Shown: one piece after another, positions 7,989 to 16,900 of the stretch | Position numbering within the stretch: the stretch's first letter is position 1 | Layout of the letters: every line of letters starts with the position of its first letter | Assembly (NCBI RefSeq): GCF_000172175.1 | Contig: NZ_ABJL02000007.1 | Span: forward strand, 1,374,660-1,438,659 | Direction of reading: 5' to 3' | Origin: Bacteroides intestinalis DSM 17393 | GTDB taxonomy: Bacteria; Bacteroidota; Bacteroidia; Bacteroidales; Bacteroidaceae | DNA length: 64,000 nt | Notes under the pieces: model-generated | Databases searched by the model: none | What the model was told of the DNA's origin: nothing | Seen by the model: the letters and a program-made list of their open reading frames with translations, nothing else | Made by a program: the position numbers and the translations under genes

Positions 7989-9443
7989 TTAATCACTACT
8001 CTTCTTATCCGAAATCAGCAACAACTTATCCCCCAAATGTAATTTCAGCGATCCGTTCGGTATCAGGAATTCCGTGCCTCGTTTCACAATCATTACGAGT
8101 GCTCCATTAGGCAGAGTGATATCCTTCAGGGTATCGCCTTCTTCCAGCATCTCCGTGGTAACGGTCATATCGCTGAGATCACTATCAATTTCTTCGGGCA
8201 ATTCCACACCGAATTCATTACCGGTCTTTTCCAACGGGGTAGAAAGTTTCAGTAAGCGGGCAGCTAAGGAAACGGTAGTACCCTGGATAACGAGAGAAAC
8301 AATAGTGATAAAGAATACGATATTGAAGATCACGTCGGCACCCGGTACTTGCGCTACTACCGGATAAGTTGCGAAGATGATAGGCACTGCTCCGCGCAAA
8401 CCTACCCAAGAAACGAAGAGTCGCGAACGGTTTGTAATCTTCTTGCCGAAAGGCAGCAAGCAGAGGAAGACACTGAGCGGACGACCGATAACAATCATAA
8501 ATACACCGATAAGCGTTGCCACCAAAGCGATATCGAGTAATTCGTGAGGATTTACCAACAAACCGAGGCAAAGGAACATGATGATTTGGAACAGCCAAGT
8601 CAATCCGTCCATGAAAGTATAAATCTCTTTGCGATGCATTATCTTGTTGTTGCCTACCATAATACCGGCAATGTAAACGGCAAGGTAGCCATTTCCTTTC
8701 AGAAGATCGGTAATGGAGAAAGTGAAAAATACAAATGCAAGTAGAAGAATGGGATAAAGAGCCTGATTATCAATATTAAGCTTATTCAGCATGAGGATGG
8801 CAAGTTTGCCGAGAAGGTATCCGGCAGCCGCACCTACTATGAACTGAATAACGAACGAACTGAAGATACCTCCAACACCCATTCCACCGGATTGTATGAA
8901 CTGTATCAGCACGATGGTAAGCATGTAAGCCATCGGGTCATTGCTACCACTTTCAAGTTCCAGCATGGGGCGAAGGTTATGTTTCAGATTCATTTTCTGC
9001 GAACGTAAGATGGCAAATACAGAAGCGGAATCGGTAGATGACATGGTGGAGGCAAGCAGTAGGGATGTAGTGATAGGAAGATAAATATTTGACCAACTCA
9101 TGCCGGCAATCCACCAGATGAAAAGTCCTGTAAAGATGGCAGTTAGCAGTACGCCGATTGTGGAGAGAACAATGCCCGGAACGAGAATCGGTTTAATTTC
9201 GTTGAATTTAGTATCCATGCCGCCGGAAAACAAAATAACGCTAAGAGCAACCATACCAATAAATTGTGCTTCTTTAGCGTTATGAAACTGTAGTCCGAAA
9301 CCATCGCTACCGAAAATCATGCCGACGACAAGGAATAGTAACAGGGCAGGGACTCCGAATCGATAGCCGGTCTTGCCGACAATAATACTAATGAAAAGTA
9401 AGATAGAACCGATTAAAAGAATGTTTTCTGCTGTAAAAATCAT
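7989..9443 (-). CDS. nhaP2: Potassium/proton antiporter, CPA1 family with C-terminal RCK_C domain
   Basis: 484 residues. About twelve membrane segments occupy residues 1-390, beginning with ILLIGSILLFISIIVG. The CPA1 core includes SVILFSGGMDTKFNE and a TMSSTDSASVFAILR segment. The soluble C-terminus (about 405-484, TTEMLEEGDTLKDITLPNG ... GDKLLLIS) is an RCK_C/TrkA_C domain, as in CvrA/NhaP2, which exchanges K+ for H+ across the inner membrane and supports volume and ion balance. Full length for the family (usually 480-580). It is separated from the histidine kinase gene upstream by 143 bases, so probably its own transcript. Na+ instead of K+ transport cannot be excluded from sequence. Confidence 0.88.
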   Translation of the reverse strand: MIFTAENILLIGSILLFISIIVGKTGYRFGVPALLLFLVVGMIFGSDGFGLQFHNAKEAQFIGMVALSVILFSGGMDTKFNEIKPILVPGIVLSTIGVLLTAIFTGLFIWWIAGMSWSNIYLPITTSLLLASTMSSTDSASVFAILRSQKMNLKHNLRPMLELESGSNDPMAYMLTIVLIQFIQSGGMGVGGIFSSFVIQFIVGAAAGYLLGKLAILMLNKLNIDNQALYPILLLAFVFFTFSITDLLKGNGYLAVYIAGIMVGNNKIMHRKEIYTFMDGLTWLFQIIMFLCLGLLVNPHELLDIALVATLIGVFMIVIGRPLSVFLCLLPFGKKITNRSRLFVSWVGLRGAVPIIFATYPVVAQVPGADVIFNIVFFITIVSLVIQGTTVSLAARLLKLSTPLEKTGNEFGVELPEEIDSDLSDMTVTTEMLEEGDTLKDITLPNGALVMIVKRGTEFLIPNGSLKLHLGDKLLLISDKKSSD

Positions 9444-9586
9444 AAATTAGGTATTATTTAAGTTGTTTATTCAAGGATTTAGTTATCGCAAGGCGAAGTT
9501 ACGTCTATTTTTTAACAATTGCAAGGTGTAAAATGTTCAGATTGAATTTTACTTTCTTTTCATATAATCCTTCATTACAAATTTTC

Positions 9587-10954
9587 TTAATTGAATTTTA
9601 GTACAAACATGGTTTCCTTTCCGGGATGTAGGGAAAGACTACCACCTGACAGGCGCATAATCTGACGGGAAATGCTCAAACCTATGCCGCTGCCACCTTC
9701 TTTTGTGGTGAAGAAAGGTATGAAAATGTGTTCTGCTACTTCAGAAAGAATGGCAGGACCGTTATTGGATACTTCGATGAGTACGGCTTCATTTTCATTG
9801 CAATAAGCGTGTAAGGTGATAATGCCTTCCGGAATTTCTGCTGCTTCGATGGCCTGAATGGCATTTTTCAATAAGTTGATGAGTACCTGTGAGATAAGGT
9901 TCTCATCTGCATAAAGAATAAGATCATCTGGAGTGATGTGGGAGTGGAAAGTGATATGGGAATCAGGATATTGATGCCGTGCCAGTTCCACCATGCGGTT
10001 GATAAAACCTTTGACGTAGAACAAGGAAGGTTCCGGTTTGGGGATACGGGTGAAACGGCGGTAATTTTCTACAAAAGAGAGAAGTCCTTTGCCCGTGGTG
10101 CTGATGGTGTGCAGGCCATTGCGGATTTCGTCAGCAGTTTCTTTGTCGGAAGAAATGGATTCACTTTTCGCTTTTAATTCTTCGCTTCCTTGTATCAGTG
10201 TCAGCAATGTATCGCTCAGTGAAGTGATGGGAGTGACGGAATTCATAATTTCATGTGTCAGTACACGGATCAGGCGTATCCAGGAGTCGATTTCCTTTTC
10301 GTCCAGTTCGTTATTGATATCATTTAGGGCAAGGATACGGAAATGCTCCTGACGGATGGTTATGTCGGAGACGCGGATGGAGAGATTGACCGTACCGCGT
10401 TCGTTGGATAGGCGGGTTTGTAACTTATCTCCTGGACGGCAATGGGTGAAAAGTCCCATAAGGTTTGCATCGATACGGCTTAGTTGGCTAACATGGGTGA
10501 AGACTTCCAACCCTAACAGGCGGAGGGCTTCATTATTTTTCTGGTAAACAGCACCTGCATCGTTCAGTACCAGGATACCGGTATTGATGCAGTCGAGAAT
10601 GGGTTCGTAATATTTTTCCTGTTGTGCCGTTTCGCTCTTTACATTATATAATATAGAAGCAACGTGATTCAGGGCCTGGTTTACAATACGGTTGTCCGGA
10701 ATGTCTTCGTGTTCGGAGAAATGGATGGATGCATCGTTGTTTTCAATGGCATCGAGCAGAAACAGGACCTCCTGTGTATGCCGGCGATACAGTTTCCATT
10801 GCCAGCGCAGACTCGTCAGCAGCAGCAAGGAAGAGATGACTATCCATAAAAGGTCTTTATAAATAATGGATACCGTGACAGCTCCTGCCAACAGGAGAGA
10901 GATGATGATGCGGAAAAGGTAGCGGTCGGTGATGTATCGGTAGTAATGTTTCAT
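9587..10954 (-). CDS. NtrY-like membrane sensor histidine kinase
   Basis: 455 residues. Two adjacent membrane segments (about 12-31 and 35-50) leave almost no periplasmic loop, so the signal is likely sensed in the membrane or cytoplasm. A PAS-like region (about 113-215) precedes the dimerisation helix with phospho-acceptor H234 in RVLTHEIMNSVTPI. The ATPase domain has the N box NLLKNAIQ and the G box GSGIGLSISRQI. Its ATG overlaps the TGA of the response-regulator gene by the ATGA arrangement, so the two are translationally coupled and form one two-component system. The stimulus is unknown; the regulator type resembles NtrY/NtrX and AtoS/AtoC pairs. Confidence 0.9.
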   Translation of the reverse strand: MKHYYRYITDRYLFRIIISLLLAGAVTVSIIYKDLLWIVISSLLLLTSLRWQWKLYRRHTQEVLFLLDAIENNDASIHFSEHEDIPDNRIVNQALNHVASILYNVKSETAQQEKYYEPILDCINTGILVLNDAGAVYQKNNEALRLLGLEVFTHVSQLSRIDANLMGLFTHCRPGDKLQTRLSNERGTVNLSIRVSDITIRQEHFRILALNDINNELDEKEIDSWIRLIRVLTHEIMNSVTPITSLSDTLLTLIQGSEELKAKSESISSDKETADEIRNGLHTISTTGKGLLSFVENYRRFTRIPKPEPSLFYVKGFINRMVELARHQYPDSHITFHSHITPDDLILYADENLISQVLINLLKNAIQAIEAAEIPEGIITLHAYCNENEAVLIEVSNNGPAILSEVAEHIFIPFFTTKEGGSGIGLSISRQIMRLSGGSLSLHPGKETMFVLKFN

Positions 10955-12303
10955 AATCCGAACTTTTTCATTTTGTTATAGAGAGTCTGCCGGGTGATAC
11001 CGAGTTGCGCGGCAACAGCGGATAGATTGCCGTTACAGGTATCCAGAGCTTTTTGTATCATTTTCCGTTCCATTTCTTCAAGGGTGGCTGCTTCTGTACC
11101 GGTATCGCTTCCGGTGCGTGAGGTTTCGGGACGCTTAGGCAACTGGAACAGTTCTGCCGGCAGTTCGTTGCCGTCGCAAATAATGACTGCTTTCTCTATG
11201 GCATGCTCCAGTTCACGGATATTTCCATACCAGGGATGTGTTTTCAATTTGGTACAGGCAGCATCGGAAAGCCGTAATAATGCTTTGTCATATTGCTTGC
11301 AGAAGCGTGTTGTAAAGCGTTTGGCAAGAGGAAGAATGTCTTCCGGCCGTTCGCGCAAAGGCGGAATTTCAAGATGGATAGTATTGATGCGGTAAAGCAA
11401 GTCTTCACGGAATTCATTGCGTTGTACCATCTCGTTCAGGTTACGGTTGGTAGCACAAATCAGACGGATGTCGACAGCGATAGGCTGGTTGCTGCCTACA
11501 CGGACAATACTGCGGCGTTGCAATACGGTCAGTAGTTTGGCTTGCAGGTGATAGGGTAAATTGCCGATTTCATCGAGAAACAGTGTGCTATGGTCTGCTG
11601 TTTCGAACTTACCGGGACGGTCAGCGTATGCATCTGTGAAAGAGCCTTTTGTATGCCCGAAAAGCTCGCTTTCAAAGAGGCTTTCGGTGATGGCTCCCAT
11701 GTCCACGGCAACCATTTCCTTCGTACGGCGGGAAGAAAGTGCATGAATTTCACGTGCCAGCATCTCTTTTCCCGTACCGTTTTCTCCGGTGATAAGTATA
11801 TTTGCATTGGTTATGGCGACTTTTTCCACCAGCGAGCGCAGTTGCTGCATAATGGGACTTTCTCCCCAATACATGGCAGGGGTTACGGGCGAGGCACTTT
11901 TTCCGTTATTCTTATTATGAATGGCTTGGGCTGCATTCAGTAAGGTTTCCACCAGCTTTTGATTATCCCATGGCTTGACAATAAAGTCCGTAGCTCCTTC
12001 TTTAATGCCACGCACGGCAAGATCGATATCTCCATAAGCAGTGAAAAGAACCACAGGCAAGGAGGGACGAAGGCGTTTGATCTCCTGCAACCAGAATAAT
12101 CCTTCGTTTCCGGTATTGATGCCTGATGTAAAGTTCATGTCAAGTAACACTACCGATGGAGTTTCTTCACGCAACACAGAGGTAAGTGTGACAGGTGAAG
12201 TGAGCGTGATGATCTTTTCGAAATGGGGTTTCAACAGCAGTTGCACAGCGGTGAGCACACTGCGGTTATCATCGACAATGAGGATATTTCCGGGCTTTTT
12301 CAT
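10951..12303 (-). CDS. NtrC-family sigma-54-dependent response regulator
   Basis: 450 residues from MKKPGNILIVDDNRS. An ATG 36 bases upstream lies inside a -7-like box (TATCTTTA, 12333-12326), so it is not the start. The receiver domain has acidic residues D11/D12 and phospho-acceptor D55 in VVLLDMNFTS. The AAA+ domain has Walker A GENGTGKE (about 173-180), the sigma-54 contact loop as KGSFTDA instead of GAFTGA, and Walker B TLFLDEIGNLP. The C-terminal Fis-type helix-turn-helix is GNLSAVAAQLGITRQTLYNK. It activates sigma-54 promoters when phosphorylated by the kinase encoded immediately downstream. GAFTDA-like loops are common in Bacteroidota, so the variant probably remains active. Target genes are not evident here. 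Confidence 0.92.
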   Translation of the reverse strand: MKKPGNILIVDDNRSVLTAVQLLLKPHFEKIITLTSPVTLTSVLREETPSVVLLDMNFTSGINTGNEGLFWLQEIKRLRPSLPVVLFTAYGDIDLAVRGIKEGATDFIVKPWDNQKLVETLLNAAQAIHNKNNGKSASPVTPAMYWGESPIMQQLRSLVEKVAITNANILITGENGTGKEMLAREIHALSSRRTKEMVAVDMGAITESLFESELFGHTKGSFTDAYADRPGKFETADHSTLFLDEIGNLPYHLQAKLLTVLQRRSIVRVGSNQPIAVDIRLICATNRNLNEMVQRNEFREDLLYRINTIHLEIPPLRERPEDILPLAKRFTTRFCKQYDKALLRLSDAACTKLKTHPWYGNIRELEHAIEKAVIICDGNELPAELFQLPKRPETSRTGSDTGTEAATLEEMERKMIQKALDTCNGNLSAVAAQLGITRQTLYNKMKKFGL

Positions 12304-12326
12304 ACGAGAGTTTCTTTTGAGGGAGT

Positions 12327-12388
12327 AAAGATAATGCAAATCGAAGGTATAACTTTCATGCTTGCATGAAAAAGTTATGCTGAGATGC
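12327..12388. repeat. Dispersed hairpin repeat, copy 1, at the response-regulator promoter
   Basis: This 62-bp block matches 53344-53405 at 58 positions. It joins a -7-like box, the sequence atgcaaatcgaa and the palindrome aactttcatgc-tt-gcatgaaaaagtt. Differences between the copies keep the stem paired: T-A becomes G-C and T-G becomes C-G. In both places a minus-strand gene starts about 25-40 bases away. It may be an operator upstream of the -7 box or an RNA hairpin read from the other strand. Confidence 0.6.
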
Positions 12389-12510
12389 AGCTTATTTTCT
12401 GTAAAGATAAGGAAGTTCAGCGAAAAAAATGAAAGATACTTGTCATATTTTCTACATACCGGCGTAATACGAATAACCGACCTTTGCCTGCAACTAAAAA
12501 TACAGACACT

Positions 12511-12747
12511 ATGAGATTACGTGCTTTTTATTCTACCATTCTATTATTTTATAATGTGTATCGTGCCCGGCATGGACAACCTTATTATTCTTTGCTACAA
12601 GCGATTAAACAAAAAGTAAAATCCGCTGTTTCTTATATTTCCGATTTTGAGGAGGAATTGGTGAAGTTTGCCCGCGCACGTAAATGCGACGTACGGTACG
12701 AGGATATGATGATGAACGAAAAACCTGAAGAGCGCCTCTGTAGTTAA
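12511..12747 (+). CDS. Small hypothetical protein
   Basis: 78 residues from the ATG at 12511 (MRLRAFYSTILLFYNVYRAR); a TTG nine codons earlier is less likely. The N-terminus is moderately hydrophobic and Tyr/Arg-rich. The middle may be helical (YSLLQAIKQKVKSAVSYI). The C-terminus is charged with a run of Met (EDMMMNEKPEE). I do not recognise a family. It stands alone on the plus strand 40 bases before the glycosyltransferase gene, so it may be the first cistron of that unit. Codon use looks ordinary for the window, which supports a real gene, but no homologue-based evidence is available. Confidence 0.5.
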   Translation: MRLRAFYSTILLFYNVYRARHGQPYYSLLQAIKQKVKSAVSYISDFEEELVKFARARKCDVRYEDMMMNEKPEERLCS

Positions 12748-12787
12748 AATCGTGAATTGTAAATTACTAAATTATAAAAATATAAAG

Positions 12788-13903
12788 ATGAAAGTTCTTT
12801 TTATTGTTCAAGGAGAAGGCCGCGGTCATCTGACGCAAGCCATCACGCTGGAAGAAATTCTACGACGCAACGGGCACGAGGTAGTAGAAGTACTGGTGGG
12901 GAAGAGCAATACCCGTCGCCTGCCGGGTTTCTTCAATCGCAGCATACAGGCACCTGTGAAACGCTTTCTCAGTCCGAACTTTTTGCCTACGCCTGCCAAT
13001 AAGCGGGTCAGCATGTCTCGCAGTATCGCATATAATCTGATGCAGGTTCCTGCTTATCTGCGTAGCATCTGTTATATTCACCGGCGTATCCATGAAACTG
13101 ATGCGGACCTCGTAATCAACTTTTATGAGTTACTGACGGGTTTGACTTATCTTTTTTTCCGCCCTTCTGTACCGCAGATCAGTGTCGGCCATCAATATCT
13201 TTTCCTGCATCATGACTTTGAGTTTCCCCAAAAGAATCCTATGAGCCTGCTGATGCTCCGTTTTTTTACACGACTCACGTGTATCGGAGCCAAAGAGAAG
13301 CTGGCTCTCTCATTCCGTCCGATGGAAACGGACGAAGAAGCGCATATACGCGTGGTACCGCCTTTACTGCGGCGCGAAGTGCTTTGTTGTGAAGCTGCTT
13401 CTGGAGAGTATGTGCACGGTTATATGGTTAATGCCGGATTTGGAGAAAGTATCTCCCAGTGGCATGAGCAGCATCCTGAAGTACCTTTGCACTTCTTCTG
13501 GGACAAACCGGATGAGCTGGAAGTGTGCCGGATGGATGAAACATTGTCATTTCATCAGTTGGATGACGAAAAATTCCTTCGCTATATGTCGGGTTGCCGG
13601 GTATATGCCACTACGGCAGGCTTTGAATCCGTTTGTGAGGCTATGTATCTGGGTAAGCCTTTGTTAATGGTACCGGCGCACATCGAACAGGATTGTAACG
13701 CTTATGATGCGGCACGAGGCGGAGCAGGTATTATTTCCGATAATTTTGAGGTAGACCGTTTGTTGGAGTTCGCTAGGAGTGAGTATCAACCCGAAGAGAA
13801 TTTCCGTAGCTGGGTGCTCAGTTGTGAGTGGCGGTTGCTGAACTGTATAGAAACAGCGGAAGGAATAGGCTTTGTAAATGATTATAAATTGATATATGAA
13901 TAA
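12788..13903 (+). CDS. MurG-like glycosyltransferase (GT-B fold)
   Basis: 371 residues from MKVLFIVQGEGRGHLTQAI, where the GEGRGH turn near residues 9-14 is typical of MurG/MGT-type GT-B enzymes. An upstream in-frame start at 12752 is rejected because it adds a lysine/asparagine leader with no family likeness. The C-terminal nucleotide-sugar domain has VYATTAGFESVCEAMYLGKP and LMVPAHIEQDCNAYDAARGG, the usual donor-binding region. Family members transfer sugars to lipid or natural-product acceptors; donor and acceptor here are unknown. One hydrophobic patch (LLTGLTYLFFR) suggests membrane association. It converges with tamB. An 18-bp leader motif just before the start is shared with the second VWA gene of the Bat operon. 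Confidence 0.75.
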   Translation: MKVLFIVQGEGRGHLTQAITLEEILRRNGHEVVEVLVGKSNTRRLPGFFNRSIQAPVKRFLSPNFLPTPANKRVSMSRSIAYNLMQVPAYLRSICYIHRRIHETDADLVINFYELLTGLTYLFFRPSVPQISVGHQYLFLHHDFEFPQKNPMSLLMLRFFTRLTCIGAKEKLALSFRPMETDEEAHIRVVPPLLRREVLCCEAASGEYVHGYMVNAGFGESISQWHEQHPEVPLHFFWDKPDELEVCRMDETLSFHQLDDEKFLRYMSGCRVYATTAGFESVCEAMYLGKPLLMVPAHIEQDCNAYDAARGGAGIISDNFEVDRLLEFARSEYQPEENFRSWVLSCEWRLLNCIETAEGIGFVNDYKLIYE

Positions 13904-13926
13904 GAAAATAGCCTGTATGAAAATAA

Positions 13927-13955
13927 AGAAGGGGAAAATTAACTTCCCCCTCTCT
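13927..13955. terminator. Possible bidirectional terminator between the glycosyltransferase and tamB
   Basis: Short stem ggggaa/ttcccc (13931-13936 with 13944-13949) followed on the plus strand by a C/T-rich tail. It overlaps the tamB stop. The stem is weak, so the call is tentative. Confidence 0.3.
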
Positions 13956-16900
13956 TTTCTTTTGCTTTTGCTGCCTCTTGGGTAGCGGTGGTTTCTGTTT
14001 CTTCTGTTTGCTCTTCGGTGTCCTTTTCCGCTTCTTTTTGTTCCATTTCCCGTCTCAGTCTTTTCAACCTCCACTTATTCCAGAACATAAGCTCTTTCCA
14101 TCGGTTGAAGTCCTTCTTGAAAATGATACCGATACCTTGCGTTGTCAGATTGGTCCTTGTGTAATAGCGGTCGTTCGTCTCATTATACGCTTTCAGGCGA
14201 ATATCTCCGCTACGGTTCACAAGCCATTCTGCTTCAAAGTCTCCTACAAAGTTCGTATTTGCCATCGGATTGTCGCGGTATCCGAAGTTACCATTGATAA
14301 GCAGACGATTGTTCAGTAATTGCCCCGATAGCATTCCTTCGAATTCCATATCCGTCCAGCCTTTTTCTCCGGTGCTGAGGTTGGTACCTATATTCCAGTT
14401 GTTACTATTAATAATGTTGGAAAGTGCATTGTTTAGTTGTCCCGAAAGGGTGGATGAAAGCACAGAAGTCATCATATTCGAGTTTTGTGTGGCATCTACA
14501 TTTTCGGGTGTATAAAATTTGCCGATACCTAACAGATAGAGGATCTGCATATTCATTTGTTCGTCCGTAGGGATATAGTTGCGTATAAGTGCTTGTACTT
14601 CATCTCGTTCATTAGGCACTTCCAGTCCCAACTTAATGTCAGGAGAAGTGAGTTGACCTGTCAGATTCATGGTACAGTTTACCCGGATATTCGTAGGGAT
14701 TCCATAGCTGCTTGCATTGGGTACCAGGTCATTCAATGATGCGGAATTCACCATATAGTTTGCCTGGATATCCATGGTGGCATCCAACGGAGGACCGTTA
14801 AAACTGATAGTACTTCCGTCTTTTATTGTAAAATCCTTGCGTATCACTTCCTGCAAACTGAATTTATAAACTCCCTGACTGATGCGGTAACTACCAAACA
14901 TTTTTACATCATCTGCTTTGTTGTAAAACTCTGTGCGGATATTTCCGGACCCTCGTCCACTGATGTAGTCGCCTGCAATGGGATCCATAACAATCTTCAT
15001 GGTTGCATTCGGGGTAGCTTCTACAAGCAGATTAAGGCGGATATCGGTATGACTTTCTTCTTCCTGTTGTATCTCTTGTTGAGCCAGCTCATAATCAGAG
15101 GTCAAATTGATGGAGTCCAGCACAGCACGACGAGGTGTTTTATCTACATACTTGATGAATTGGGTATTGGCAGCAGAAGATACATTATCCTTTATATAAA
15201 CAAAATTGGTATTTCGGTCGGTAGTCATAGCTACATCTATATTTACGCCATCCCGTGCGTTACCGGCAATCAGAGCATTACCTGTTCCATATACCGTACC
15301 ATAGAAAGGTAAATCAAGCGATTCTTTTGTATTCATCACCAGCATATTATTTACGTCAAACTGAAAACGATATTCCAGATTCTTGAAGTGTTCATAGTGC
15401 AGGTAACCGTTTACGTGTCCTTGGTTGCCCTGAGGGTCGAAAATGCGGTTATTATGAAAAGTCAGCCCGTTCGGCTCTATGAGAATACTGTCTTTTATGA
15501 AGAAAGTGGTGTTCAATACATCTACCTTCATGGAAGCATCGCCAAGTACGCGCCCTTCCATGGTAAGCCTTTTAAATTTACCATAGAAGTGTACGTTGCC
15601 ACTGGCTCGTCCGTTAAATTCCGGTGTAATACTACTCATGTAGTGTTCAATAAACTTGAGATTGGTGCTGTCCGCTTCAATCTGTAAGTTGAGTGCACTT
15701 GTAGGTTTTATGGGGTAGATATATCCATATACATGACTTTTGGCTATGTCTTTCTCACGAATATGTGCATCGAGATAAATTCCTTTTACTTCGTGATGCC
15801 ATTCTCCATGAATATTGGCATCGCCCAACAATCCGTCGTTCAACCCAAGACTTCGGATAAATAGGTCGGTATACATAACGGGGGTCTTTAATACTCCACT
15901 GGCATAGGCAGGACCGGTAGCTTCACCCTTAAAGTTAACTCCAAGGTCAGCTATGTCGAATACATATCCTATATTAATGTCTTTCAAGTCCAGACGTATC
16001 GTGTCATTGGGTTCTTCCGAAATAACCCCATTGATGCGCAAGTGTCGGTCTTTGTGGCTGAAATAGAAATCATTAATATGTATTTTCCCGGAATCAATGA
16101 CTACTTGTGAGGGGTGTATTTCCCATAGAGTATCATTCAGAATGATATCCGTCTTTTGCACATCTACGATTGTTTTCAATGCCGAAACAGCCCTACGGGA
16201 ACGTTTATTATCCAGCTCCTCAGTTTGTGCACGGAGAAAATGTGCAGTAGCAGCCAGTTTACCACTATAGGTGACGGAACTACTGTTACCCCAGTTTAGG
16301 GAAGTCTGAATAAGGTCGTCTTTGGCCTGAGCTTCCAATGCAATGTTTATTGCACCTGTCGGCTTGCGGTTATTGAAGCGCAAGCGGGCATGAATTTTGT
16401 CACCCGGATTTTCGCATAGTAACATCCCGGACTCAATGAATTTATCTCCGTAACGCAACCGTGGGAAATATCCCTCTACCCGTAGACGTTGCGCTTTGTC
16501 ATTAAAATAACCTTTGAGGGTAGAGTGTGTATAGATTTTAATGGGAACATTGAATACAGTGGATAATAAATCCGTATTGAAGATGTTTACATCAAAATGG
16601 AAATTATTCTCGCTTTCTATGGGTTTCTTGTCCGGTAATATCAGAGCGGGAATGTATTTCCGCATGATATTCATTACACTGGCAGGCAGGGTACGATAGG
16701 AATAATCTCCCTCGATACTTGCATTCAGGAAATTAGATGTTACTGTCAGCTGTTTATGAGAACTATCTCTCTGGCTGGCAGCGATTTTCAGGTTATCCAG
16801 AAAATACTCCTTATCGGGTGCAGTGAATTGCAGACTGTCGATATTGATTTCTCCATTCATTTCATCAATGGAGCCACCCGTGAAGTCGGCTGTTAATTGA

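Noticed and set aside
7768..8110. Short ORFs on both strands in the inverted-repeat element
   Set aside because: They follow palindromic sequence and share no feature with known proteins.
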